Program-made: the position numbers and the translations under genes
Notes under the pieces: generated by a model
Seen by the model: the letters and a program-made list of their open reading frames with translations, nothing else
What the model was told of the DNA's origin: nothing
Database searches by the model: none
In this document: piece after piece, positions 8,552 through 16,267 of the stretch
Layout of the letters: each line of letters opens with the position of its first letter
How positions within the stretch are numbered: position 1 is the stretch's first letter
Source: Desulfovibrionaceae bacterium
GTDB lineage: Bacteria > Desulfobacterota > Desulfovibrionia > Desulfovibrionales > Desulfovibrionaceae
NCBI GenBank assembly: GCA_009773665.1
Contig: WSYE01000005.1
Coordinates: forward strand, 28,738-92,737
Direction: 5' to 3'
Length of the DNA stretch: 64,000 nt

Positions 8552-9259
8552 ATGGACGCACCCGCCCTGACCTGCCTGGCCCGCCAGTCCTTCGACAGCG
8601 AAGCCTTCGGCCTGGACTACTACCGCATGGTCACGCCGGACCACGAGGCCCTGGCCCGCGATCTGGCATCACTTGGCGCGCTGGGGACCCCTTTCATGGC
8701 CGACGCCAAGCTGCCCGCCCAGGATATCGAAGGCTCCAAGCGGTTGCAGCTCATGGGTTTCCGCAAGATCTGCGTGCAGCCCACCTTCGTGCTGTCCCTT
8801 ACTGGAATGCGCGCAACAGCGGTTGGCGAACCCCAGGCCGTGGTGGACATGCCCCGGGACGAACTGTCGGCCCACGCCACGAATTTCCCTTACAGCCGCT
8901 TCGGCCTGGACCCGGACGTTACGGAAAGCGAACGCCGGACCCATCAGGAGCGCTGGCTGGCCAACTCCATGACCTCGCCGGACATCCTGGTGTTCCGCGA
9001 ACAGGGCGCGTTCGTCAGCTTCAAGGTCCGCGAAGGCGCGGTGGTCATCGACCTGGTCTCGGCCCTGCCCTCCTCGCGCGGGCGGGGGTCGCTCCTGCTG
9101 GAGCGCCTCAAGGCCTGGGCCGCCGGACAGGGACACTCTCGCATCGAGGTGACCACCGAGAGCGAGAACATCCCCGCCTGCCTCTTCTACCAGAAAAACG
9201 GCTACCGCCTGGACCGCGCCACCGTGGCCTTCCACCTGCGCGCTCAGACGCCCGAATGA
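8552..9259 (+). CDS. GNAT-family N-acetyltransferase (WecD-like)
   Basis: The 235-aa protein has a C-terminal GNAT fold: an ALPSSRGRGSLLLERL acetyl-CoA loop and a late EVTTESENIPACLFYQKNGY segment with the conserved Asn and Tyr. The layout, an N-terminal half of low similarity plus a C-terminal GNAT domain, resembles WecD-like amino-sugar acetyltransferases. The ATG at 8552 has AGGAG six bases upstream and starts ten bases after the nucleotidyltransferase stop. It probably acetylates a nucleotide-linked sugar in the same glycan pathway; substrate not determined. Confidence 0.75.
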   Translation: MDAPALTCLARQSFDSEAFGLDYYRMVTPDHEALARDLASLGALGTPFMADAKLPAQDIEGSKRLQLMGFRKICVQPTFVLSLTGMRATAVGEPQAVVDMPRDELSAHATNFPYSRFGLDPDVTESERRTHQERWLANSMTSPDILVFREQGAFVSFKVREGAVVIDLVSALPSSRGRGSLLLERLKAWAAGQGHSRIEVTTESENIPACLFYQKNGYRLDRATVAFHLRAQTPE

Positions 9260-9320
9260 TGCCTCCACTGAATTCCATGATTGATATCAGGCCCCAGGCC
9301 GCCCAACAGGACAATAGACC

Positions 9321-10904
9321 ATGATCATCGCCAAATCCCCGGTCCGCCTCAGCTTCGGCGGCGGCGGCACCGACCTGCCCGCCTACTACGAGCCCCACGG
9401 CGGCGCCGTGCTCTCCGTGACCATCGACAAGTATTTCTACAGCGTGCTCCAGGAGATCCCCGGTCAGAGCATTGAGCTTTCCTCCTCCGACTACCAGCTC
9501 CACCAGCGCATCGCCGACCTGGACCAGGCCAACCTCACGGACGCCCTGCGCATCCCCAAGGCCATGCTGCGCCACTTTGGCGTGAAATCCGGCGTCATGC
9601 TCCAGCTGAAGTCCGACATTCCGCCCGGTTCGGGCCTGGGCTTGTCCGGGGCCGTGGCTACGAGCCTTGCCCAGTGCGTGGGCGCGTACGTCGGGAAGCA
9701 CCTGGACAAGGCCCAGGTGGCCGAGCTGGCCACCCACATCGAGCTTACCGTGCTGGGCCGCCCCATCGGCATGCAGGACCAGTTCGCCTCGGCCCACGGC
9801 GGCCTCAACTTCCTGACCTTCACCAAGGACGGCGTCACCGTAGAGCCCGTGGCCGTGAGTCTGTCGCGCCGCGCGGAGCTGCGCCGTCACCTCATGCTCT
9901 TCCACACCGGTGCCTCGCGCGACTCGGCCCGTATCCTGGAAGGTCAGCGCCAGGCCACCCAGCAGAACGACAGCGGCGTGCTGGACGCCCTGCATCAGGT
10001 GAAAAAGACCGCCTACCGCATGCGCGAAATCTTGGAAGGAGGGGACATCCTGGAGATCGGCAGGCTGCTGCACGACTCCTGGCAGCACAAAAAGCGCTTC
10101 TCCTCCTCGGTCTCCAACCCGGACATCGACCGCTACTACGACACGGCCATGCGCCACGGCGCGCTCGGCGGCAAGATCACCGGCGCGGGCGGCGGCGGCT
10201 TCCTGCTGATCTTTGCGGAGCCGGAGCGCCAGGAGGACATCAGCCGCGAGCTGACCGCCCAGGGCCTCCAGGAGCTGTCCTTCGACTTCGAGGACGGCGG
10301 ATCACAGATCACCCTGGACCACGCCGGGCGCTTCAAGTCCACCATCACCCCGGAGGGCTACCTGCTGGGCATGCGCGCCGTGGTCAGCCGCCTGGACAAC
10401 AACCAGATCGCACGCATAGCCGACCTGCTGCACGCGGCCTACGTGGCGGACAAGCAGGTGTTCATCATGGGCAACGGAGGGTCCGCAGCCACGGCCTCCC
10501 ACTTCTGCTCGGACCTGGCCAAGACCGTGGCCGTCAATGGCATACGGGGCTTCAGGGCCATCCCACTGACCGACAACATCCCGCTCATGACCGCCTGGGG
10601 CAACGACGTGGGCTTCGAGGACATCTTCTCGGGCCAGTTGCGCAACCTCCTGAACCCCGGCGACGTGGTCATCGGCATTTCCGGCGGCGGCATGAGCCCC
10701 AACGTGCTCAAGGCCATGCAGATGGCCCAGGAGCGCGGCGCGCGCACCGTGGGCCTGACCGGTTTTTCCGGCGGCAAGCTCAAGTGCGCCGTGGAGGAGT
10801 GCTTCATCGTGCCCTCGGAGAACTACCAGTTCATCGAGGACGTGCACATGATGCTGGTGCATCTGCTGACCAGCGTGGTGCGCGAGAGGCTGGGCGGGGA
10901 TTAG
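9321..10904 (+). CDS. Fused GHMP heptose-7-phosphate kinase (HddA-like) and SIS sugar-phosphate isomerase (GmhA-like)
   Basis: The 527-aa protein is a fusion. Residues 1 to about 340 form a GHMP kinase: RLSFGGGGTDLP at 10-20, the ATP loop PPGSGLGLSG at 101-110 and the C-terminal GKITGAGGGGF motif. Residues from about 350 to the end form a SIS domain with GNGGSAATASHF around 384, DNIPLMTAWGNDVGF, a phosphate loop GISGGG and a terminal IEDVHM helix. HddA phosphorylates heptose 7-phosphate and GmhA makes it from sedoheptulose 7-phosphate, so the fusion would join consecutive steps. The glutamate of GmhA following the ASHF motif is Asp here, so exact isomerase specificity is uncertain. No GmhB phosphatase is seen nearby. 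Confidence 0.82.
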   Translation: MIIAKSPVRLSFGGGGTDLPAYYEPHGGAVLSVTIDKYFYSVLQEIPGQSIELSSSDYQLHQRIADLDQANLTDALRIPKAMLRHFGVKSGVMLQLKSDIPPGSGLGLSGAVATSLAQCVGAYVGKHLDKAQVAELATHIELTVLGRPIGMQDQFASAHGGLNFLTFTKDGVTVEPVAVSLSRRAELRRHLMLFHTGASRDSARILEGQRQATQQNDSGVLDALHQVKKTAYRMREILEGGDILEIGRLLHDSWQHKKRFSSSVSNPDIDRYYDTAMRHGALGGKITGAGGGGFLLIFAEPERQEDISRELTAQGLQELSFDFEDGGSQITLDHAGRFKSTITPEGYLLGMRAVVSRLDNNQIARIADLLHAAYVADKQVFIMGNGGSAATASHFCSDLAKTVAVNGIRGFRAIPLTDNIPLMTAWGNDVGFEDIFSGQLRNLLNPGDVVIGISGGGMSPNVLKAMQMAQERGARTVGLTGFSGGKLKCAVEECFIVPSENYQFIEDVHMMLVHLLTSVVRERLGGD

Positions 10905-10910
10905 AACGCC

Positions 10911-11861
10911 ATGCCCCCGACGGGCGCGTTCATTCCCTGGTCCGGCCAGGAGGCGTGCTTCAATTCGTCGGGGCGAGTGTTGCCCTGCCTGGGCAGCGGC
11001 CAGGACGGAGAACTTCGCTCCGGCGTCGTTTGGCCGGAACCCCGCTTCACGGAAGCGGGACCCGGTGTGGCGCGCGACGGCCTGACCGGCCTCCAATGGC
11101 CCGTAGACGCTTCCGCCGCCCTGTGGCCCATGACCTGGGACGAGGCTGCGGCCTGGGTGGAAGGCGCGAACAATCGGGCTTTCCTTGAGCACGATGACTG
11201 GCGTCTGCCCTCGCGCCGGGAGCTTCTGTATCTCACGTGTCCCGCGCGCGCCCGCCCGGCCCTGCCGGACGCGCATCCGTTCTTGAATGTTTTCCAGCAC
11301 TGGCACTGGACCGCCACCCCGTTTGCAGCGCCGGGGGCATCGGGCGACTCGGCCTGGCGCGTCCACCTGGAAGGGGGGCGCATGTTTCCAGGCCCCCAAA
11401 GCGCCGCGCACATGGTCCTGCCGGTGCGCGGGGTGAGCGCGATCCTCCCGGAAACGCCGGAACTGGCTGCCGCCAGCAGAACCCTCTGGCCGTCCCCCAG
11501 GTTCGAGACATCTGACGGACAGGCCCTGGACCGGTTGACCGGGCTGGTGTGGCTTAGCCAGCCGCTGCCAGATCAGGGAGCGGCGACCTGGCAGGAAGCC
11601 CTGGACGCGGCCCGCAGGCTGGGCGCACCCTGGCGTCTGCCTTCCATCTACGAGCTGGAGAGTCTGGTGGACGCATCCCAGGCTTGGCCCGCACTTTCAG
11701 GCGGACACCCCTTTCCAGGCGACCTGGACGGCGTCTGGTCCGCAACGTCCAGCGGCTTCGACGCGGCCTGGGCCTGGGTGCTGTATTTCGGCAAGGGCGC
11801 GGTGGGAGTTGGCCATAAACCGGGTCGGCATTTCAATTTCCTGTTGACGCGAACCACCTGA
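10911..11861 (+). CDS. Tandem DUF1566 (Lcl-type) domain protein
   Basis: The 316-aa protein contains two copies of the DUF1566/Lcl C-terminal-type module. Each has an RDGLTGLQWP or LDRLTGLVWL strand, a TWDEAAAWVEGAN or TWQEALDAARRLG helix, then a WRLPSRREL or WRLPSIYELE turn and a W(T/S)AT strand. Such modules occur in secreted or surface ligand-binding proteins, including legionella collagen-like adhesins. No obvious signal peptide is present here. It starts seven bases after the kinase/isomerase gene and is probably in the same transcript. Function unknown; a role in glycan or surface recognition is inference. Confidence 0.75.
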   Translation: MPPTGAFIPWSGQEACFNSSGRVLPCLGSGQDGELRSGVVWPEPRFTEAGPGVARDGLTGLQWPVDASAALWPMTWDEAAAWVEGANNRAFLEHDDWRLPSRRELLYLTCPARARPALPDAHPFLNVFQHWHWTATPFAAPGASGDSAWRVHLEGGRMFPGPQSAAHMVLPVRGVSAILPETPELAAASRTLWPSPRFETSDGQALDRLTGLVWLSQPLPDQGAATWQEALDAARRLGAPWRLPSIYELESLVDASQAWPALSGGHPFPGDLDGVWSATSSGFDAAWAWVLYFGKGAVGVGHKPGRHFNFLLTRTT

Positions 11862-11880
11862 ACAAGTAGAGACATTTTTC

Positions 11881-11909
11881 TTGACAGCGCGGAGCCGTGC
11901 GGTTAGACG
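11881..11909 (+). promoter_or_regulatory. Sigma-70-type promoter for the tRNA genes
   Basis: TTGACA at 11881-11886 and TAGACG at 11904-11909 are separated by exactly 17 bases. The tRNA-Lys gene begins 21 bases after the -10 box, a normal distance for a stable-RNA promoter. Confidence 0.6.
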
Positions 11910-11929
11910 ATTCCTCCGCTCACGCGGAT

Positions 11930-12005
11930 GGGCCGTTAACTCAGTTGGTAGAGTACCTGCCTTTTAAGCAGAGAGTCGCAGGTTCGAATCCTGCACGGCC
12001 CACCA
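11930..12005 (+). tRNA. tRNA-Lys (anticodon TTT)
   Basis: A complete cloverleaf: acceptor stem GGGCCGT/ACGGCCC, D-arm with GTTGGTAGA, anticodon loop CTTTTAA, T-arm GGTTCGAATCC, and an encoded CCA end. It is followed six bases later by tRNA-Glu and is presumably co-transcribed with it. Confidence 0.97.
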
Positions 12006-12011
12006 TATCGC

Positions 12012-12087
12012 GTCCCCATCGTCTAGTGGCCTAGGACGGCGGCCTCTCACGCCGCTAACAGGGGTTCAAATCCCCTTGGGGACGCCA
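12012..12087 (+). tRNA. tRNA-Glu (anticodon CTC)
   Basis: Cloverleaf with acceptor stem GTCCCCA/TGGGGAC, anticodon stem GCGGC/GCCGC around loop CTCTCAC (anticodon CTC), T-loop GGTTCAAATCC and encoded CCA. Its 3' 41 bases are repeated at 15051-15091, so it served as an integration target. Confidence 0.96.
12047..12087 (+). repeat. Left attachment repeat (tRNA-Glu 3' end)
   Basis: Forty-one bases from the anticodon loop to the CCA end are identical to 15051-15091. With the preceding four bases the match is 44 of 45; the single difference is the anticodon base at 12046 (C here, T in the right copy). Confidence 0.9.
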
Positions 12088-12152
12088 GCTTTTTCAGGGG
12101 TTTATGAGAATAAGCCCTCCTTTTGACCCACTGGATATAGTGGGTGGATATA

Positions 12153-12183
12153 GAGGCTACCGGCTGCAACCGGTGGCCTCTTT
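12153..12183 (+). terminator. Hairpin in the island's left flank
   Basis: Stem GAGGC-T-ACCGG / CCGGT-G-GCCTC (eleven pairs counting one U-G) with a six-base loop, followed by TTTCCGTTT. It lies 65 bases after tRNA-Glu and could terminate the tRNA transcript now that the original terminator is displaced. A smaller inverted repeat, CCCACT/AGTGGG, lies just before it at 12127-12144. The rest of 12088-12356 shows no gene. Confidence 0.6.
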
Positions 12184-12356
12184 CCGTTTGAACTCCACGA
12201 CCTTGCCAGTGCCCTTGTACGGTCCTAGGATTGGAGTTAGTTAGCGTCGCGCACACGGTGAGACGCGGGAGAAAAGCTTGTTTTATCCCACTTTCTGGTC
12301 TCATTTAACGAATACTCCGCTAATGCCCCCGCGACCTTGAGCAAGAAGGAATTATC

Positions 12357-14732
12357 TTGATACGCAATGCTTTTTTAAAGATTGATAGGATCAAGTTCGA
12401 AACTGCGGCCGTGATACTACTTCTGCTGGGCGCTGGTTTGAGGTTTTACGATCTTGGTACCCCATCTATGTGGGGGGATGAGTTACTGGTGCCCCTGAAC
12501 GCGGCCAGATCTATTCCGTATATCCTGAGTCTTTCAGCAGATGCCGAGGTGCATCCTCCTTATTTTTATTTTCTCTATAAGTTTCTGTTGCTGTTTGGAA
12601 CTTCCGATTTCTGGCTCAGATTACCATCGACAATTTGTGGAATTCTGTCTCTGTATTTCGTCTGGCGTACCGGGGAGCGTCATCTAGGGAGTCGCTTTGC
12701 TGCACTAGCTGGGCTCGGAATTCTGACGGTTCATCCGCTCCATATATGGATATCGCGCCAGGTCCGTCCCTATGCGCTCGTCATGATGTGCACCGCCCTG
12801 AGTGTGGATTACCTGCTACGCTACCTAGAAAACGGTCGTTCACGAGAAGCTTGGCGCAACATCCTATCTAACATACCGATTGTTACGATCCACTACCTGG
12901 GTTTTTTTGTCCTAGCTTCCCAATGGGTGTGCGTCCTCGTCTCCTATCTTGCCAGGAAGATACCCAAGTTGACTTCCATTGCTTTGTACGGCTTTGGCAG
13001 CGCGCTATGCATCCTTCCCTCCGTGTATTTCCTTTGGGAGGCCAAGTTCAAACGTCACGAGCCTGTTATCGCGTCCGGAAATGGCTTCATCTCGGCGTTC
13101 CACAAAATTTTGCAAGCCTTTGATGGCGTGTTGGCGTTCAACGCGCCTTTTCCTTATGCGTGGTCGATCCTGGGCGGATTGACTTTCCTTGGGACCCTCG
13201 CTCTGATCACCCGACGCTCGATTGCAGCGTACCTAGCTTTTTTTGTCGTTATTCCGCCCGCAATTCTTTTGAGCATGGGGTATTCTAGCCATCTTTACGC
13301 CGTACATTTAAGCTTTCTACTTCCCCCCATAGTGATGTTGGCCGGGGTCGGTCTAGCCAGGGGCACTCCCTTGAGGTTGCGCCGTCCCTGGACAATCTTA
13401 ATGCTGTGTACTTTTCTCGGCGGATCTTTTCTCGGTTTGCAAGGCGAGGCCTATTACTCACCCAAGGGCGTCGTGGCTACTTGGTGGAACTTAGGCAACT
13501 TCAAGGACGTGGGCCAGACTCTGCGGGCCAACTTTACTCCCGAAGACATGATCGCGTTCCGAGATCTTGAGCTATACCAGTACGTGAACTACTACGCCGA
13601 ACGCGCAGGTGGCTTCGGGGCACCATCTACGCAAGTGCTCGGGCCGGAAAAGCCCATGGTGAAGACTTTCTTTCTCACCAATTACGAAGCGTTTGGGCAG
13701 TTGTTTTCAGGGGAGGACGAATTCAAAAAACTTTTCGGTGCTTCCGCAAAAGTGGCCACCCTGAGCAACCTCCGCGTCTATCAGGCAGCCGTGGCGAGAT
13801 ATCCAAACATCGTCATGGACGGAGAACGTTTTGTCGTTCAACTCACGGCCGCTCCCATGGACGTCTACGCACGGGCGTGGAGTCTCAGGGACCTGAGCGT
13901 CTGGCCTTATAACGGCTGCTCCTTGTTTCCGACCAAACCAAATCAGACCGGAGAAGTGATCTACCACCTGATTCCTGCCGAGGGGAATCCCCCCAGAAAT
14001 TTCTGCCTTATGGTGGATTACAACATAGAAGCTTCGGGGAATAGCCTGCAAATGGATTACCGTTTTGACGATGAAGATTGGGAAACTATCCTGACAGAAC
14101 ATGAATTATGCAATTATGATGAAAAAAATATGTTAGCTAGGTTCGCAAGGCAGAAAAAGTACAATAATCTTTGGATAAGGATACGATTAAAAACCAATGA
14201 AGAAGTAGCCACGACGAACTTAGGAACACTTGGGCAAGTAAAGTTACATCATATCACCATTTTCGGGGACAACTCGAATTCTCGATTCGGCAGCTCAAGC
14301 CTATCTCTTCAGGAAAGCGGACTAGGAGATATAGAGTTGTTGCCAGGATATACTTTTATACAATGGGGCCTGGGGCCCAATACGTCCATTAAATTTGAAC
14401 TAGACAAGCCAGAAATGCTCAATTTCCATTACAGTTTCTCCAACTACATACAAGGACAGAGTGTCGAGATACTTTTTGATGGCAAGGCAGTTGCTCTACA
14501 CAAAAACTTGACCGCAGGACAGGAGATCACAAACCAACTCACTTTGATGGGCCATCCCGGACCAGGACTTCTGGAGTTCAGATACTCCACCTGGAACAAC
14601 AAGAACGAAGCTTCTTCTTTCGCTCCAGACGAACCTCGAAATTTGGCGGTGGCCTTTAGAACCCTCTCGATGGACGTGTCCAACTTGGTTGATGCGCGCC
14701 CATCGCCGCAAATATTGGAACGTCATAAATAA
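12357..14732 (+). CDS. GT39-like polyprenyl-phosphate-dependent membrane glycosyltransferase
   Basis: The 791-aa protein has about 10 N-terminal hydrophobic segments within the first 370 residues, with the family acidic motif SMWGDEL in the first periplasmic loop and a VHPPYFYFLYK segment, as in the ArnT/PMT (GT-C) superfamily. The C-terminal half, from about residue 400, is soluble and beta-rich. Such enzymes move a sugar from a lipid-phosphate donor to a lipid, glycan or protein outside the membrane. The start is a TTG at 12357 behind AAGGA. It is the only gene in the tRNA-Glu island, and its lower GC and less biased codons point to horizontal origin. Confidence 0.78.
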   Translation: MIRNAFLKIDRIKFETAAVILLLLGAGLRFYDLGTPSMWGDELLVPLNAARSIPYILSLSADAEVHPPYFYFLYKFLLLFGTSDFWLRLPSTICGILSLYFVWRTGERHLGSRFAALAGLGILTVHPLHIWISRQVRPYALVMMCTALSVDYLLRYLENGRSREAWRNILSNIPIVTIHYLGFFVLASQWVCVLVSYLARKIPKLTSIALYGFGSALCILPSVYFLWEAKFKRHEPVIASGNGFISAFHKILQAFDGVLAFNAPFPYAWSILGGLTFLGTLALITRRSIAAYLAFFVVIPPAILLSMGYSSHLYAVHLSFLLPPIVMLAGVGLARGTPLRLRRPWTILMLCTFLGGSFLGLQGEAYYSPKGVVATWWNLGNFKDVGQTLRANFTPEDMIAFRDLELYQYVNYYAERAGGFGAPSTQVLGPEKPMVKTFFLTNYEAFGQLFSGEDEFKKLFGASAKVATLSNLRVYQAAVARYPNIVMDGERFVVQLTAAPMDVYARAWSLRDLSVWPYNGCSLFPTKPNQTGEVIYHLIPAEGNPPRNFCLMVDYNIEASGNSLQMDYRFDDEDWETILTEHELCNYDEKNMLARFARQKKYNNLWIRIRLKTNEEVATTNLGTLGQVKLHHITIFGDNSNSRFGSSSLSLQESGLGDIELLPGYTFIQWGLGPNTSIKFELDKPEMLNFHYSFSNYIQGQSVEILFDGKAVALHKNLTAGQEITNQLTLMGHPGPGLLEFRYSTWNNKNEASSFAPDEPRNLAVAFRTLSMDVSNLVDARPSPQILERHK

Positions 14733-15050
14733 AATTCCGTCCCCCTGTGAGGAAAAAATAATTAATATACAACAAACGCAAAGTAATTTTTGTCGTGGCA
14801 CGAAATGCTAGAAGGAGGAACGGGCAGTATGAACCGAGCTTAATCGAATATACTACCCGTTTGACCCATGCCTTGTTTATACTATTTTTAGTCATTGAAT
14901 CAGCATGATAGTACATGGCCTAGTATTTAGGATGTGTGTAATTTTTGTGTAAACGCTTCTCGGAAACGAGGCTGTTTTGAGTGGTCTTCGGCCCTAAAGA
15001 CCCTGCTGTTTGCTTGTTCTAGGGTCTTCATTTTCACCGCTTTTCTCCTT
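14733..15050. other. AT-rich right flank of island with inverted repeats
   Basis: No convincing gene. Inverted repeats are present: ACGGGCAGTAT (14820-14830) with ATACTACCCGT (14850-14860), one mismatch, and AAGACCCT (14997-15004) with AGGGTCTT (15021-15028) next to the right attachment repeat. They could be recombinase or excisionase arm sites, or the glycosyltransferase terminator region. Confidence 0.5.
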
Positions 15051-15091
15051 TCACGCCGCTAACAGGGGTTCAAATCCCCTTGGGGACGCCA
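15051..15091 (+). repeat. Right attachment repeat (partial tRNA-Glu copy)
   Basis: Identical to 12047-12087. The preceding CCTT makes the anticodon loop read CTTTCAC (TTC) instead of CTCTCAC, so this half-gene looks derived from a tRNA-Glu(TTC). The 5' half of the tRNA is absent, so it is not functional. Confidence 0.9.
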
Positions 15092-15101
15092 CTACAGATC
15101 T

Positions 15102-15135
15102 GGGACTTACGGAGAACACCGTAAGTCCCTTTTTC
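15102..15135 (+). terminator. Strong terminator after the right attachment repeat
   Basis: An eleven-base-pair perfect stem (GGGACTTACGG / CCGTAAGTCCC), six-base loop and a TTTTTT run. It lies eleven bases after the partial tRNA-Glu, so it was probably the tRNA operon terminator before the island inserted. Confidence 0.85.
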
Positions 15136-15185
15136 TTTTGTCCGCATTCCAGACAGATGGGAATACGTCTGCATCACACACCAGT

Positions 15186-15217
15186 GAGGGGCATCCTGCC
15201 TGTGCAGGATGCCCCTC
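15186..15217. repeat. Perfect 14-bp hairpin
   Basis: Arms GAGGGGCATCCTGC and its complement surround the four-base loop CTGT, without a T-run on either side. It lies 73 bases after the stop of the minus-strand GNAT gene. It could end that transcript or be a small structured repeat. Confidence 0.55.
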
Positions 15218-15289
15218 GTGTCGTTGATGCGGCCTTCTGGCAGCCTCGCCACTGATGTTGGCGGCGGTTCTCGTCAGGCGCTGCGGACG

Positions 15290-15805
15290 CTACTCGGCAG
15301 TCACGCCAAAGGCCTCGTGGGCGATGATCTCACCTTGCGGAGCCTTGCTTCCGAAACACGCCGCCAGCACGTACTGGTCCGGCACGCCCGTATAGATCAG
15401 GCCCGGCACGCTTACGAACCCAAAACGGGTGTAGAATCCGGGATCGCCCACCAGCACGACGCCAGTGGCCCCGATGTCGCGCATGTGCCGCAACGACTCG
15501 CGGACCAGGCCGGAACCTATGCCCTGCCCCTGGAGGCGAGGCAGGACGCCGACCGGCCCGAGCAGGAACCAACCGTCGAGATCGTCTCCCACCACTGCGG
15601 GCGAGAGGGCGATATGCCCCACGACATCCCCGCCAGCCTCGGCCAGCAGGGAGAGTGCCAGGGCGCCGGATGCGCGCAAGCGCTCAACAATGTGATGTTC
15701 CACCGGCTCCGCGCCGGGCGGATGAACCGGATGCCCCTTGAAGGCGGCGTAGTGTATCTGCGATATGCGTGAAACGTCTTCAGACCGTTCGTCTCTGATC
15801 AGCAT
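15290..15805 (-). CDS. GNAT-family N-acetyltransferase (YhbS-like)
   Basis: The 171-aa single-domain protein has the acetyl-CoA loop LPRLQGQGIGSGLV in the middle, followed by VVLVGDPGFYTRFGF, typical of the YhbS-like GNAT subgroup with its GDPxxYxRFGF signature. It presumably acetylates a small-molecule or protein amine; the substrate is unknown. The ATG at 15805 has AAGGAG upstream. It is monocistronic on the minus strand, just outside the tRNA-Glu island, and has high GC like the core genome. Confidence 0.88.
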   Translation of the reverse strand: MLIRDERSEDVSRISQIHYAAFKGHPVHPPGAEPVEHHIVERLRASGALALSLLAEAGGDVVGHIALSPAVVGDDLDGWFLLGPVGVLPRLQGQGIGSGLVRESLRHMRDIGATGVVLVGDPGFYTRFGFVSVPGLIYTGVPDQYVLAACFGSKAPQGEIIAHEAFGVTAE

Positions 15806-16267
15806 AGTGGCACTCCTTGAGCGCGGTGTGGCTCATGGTCGCCATGGAGCGAGTCTGGCGCAAGGCCCGCCCATGCGACGCATATGGCTGTGATTGCCAT
15901 AAAAATCGCCAAGGACGAGGTTGCCGGACGAAAGCAGAAAAAGACCGGCCCAGGGATGCCGGGCAGGCTTGGTGCGGGAGGACAGGCCGCTCCACGGAGT
16001 ACGCCGCCTCCTTCTGACAGGGAGGCTCAAGCTTCGGGAGCGCTTACTGGCCGCGGCTTTCGCCGACAACCAGATCAACAATATCCAGGGTGTTGGTTCT
16101 CAAAAAAACCTCTTGAGAAAAGGCAGTGGGATGCAGGCTCGATACAAAACGCCCAGCGCGGCGTCAAGGCTGCGCAGCGCATCCACCTAAGGGAGATGCA
16201 GCCGCCGCCTCACTCCATCGCCCTCTTGAGTCACCGGCGCTCTCCAGACCCGTGTGGCCCGTCCCTC
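15806..16267. other. Intergenic region without a supported gene
   Basis: It lies between the GNAT gene start and the stop of the DUF4105 gene. Short frames on both strands have no ribosome site or recognisable motif. No strong terminator or repeat seen. Confidence 0.5.

Larger units (their letters stand above)
12047..15091. mobile_element. tRNA-Glu-integrated genomic island, about 3 kb, without integrase
   Basis: The segment is bounded by two identical 41-base copies of the 3' end of tRNA-Glu in direct orientation, the hallmark of tyrosine-recombinase integration into a tRNA gene. The interior is visibly poorer in GC than its surroundings and holds one large gene for a membrane glycosyltransferase. 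No integrase, excisionase or mobilisation gene is present, so it is either a deletion remnant or an element mobilised in trans. The native-looking terminator of the tRNA operon lies just outside the right repeat. Confidence 0.82.

Noticed and set aside
12047..12304. Minus-strand open frame running out of tRNA-Glu
   Set aside because: Its C-terminus is simply the tRNA read in antisense, a common annotation artefact.
14806..14842. Strong AGGAGG followed by an ATG and a four-codon frame near the right end of the tRNA-Glu island
   Set aside because: Too short to support as a peptide gene; it may be the remains of a gene cut off during deletion, but nothing shows this directly.
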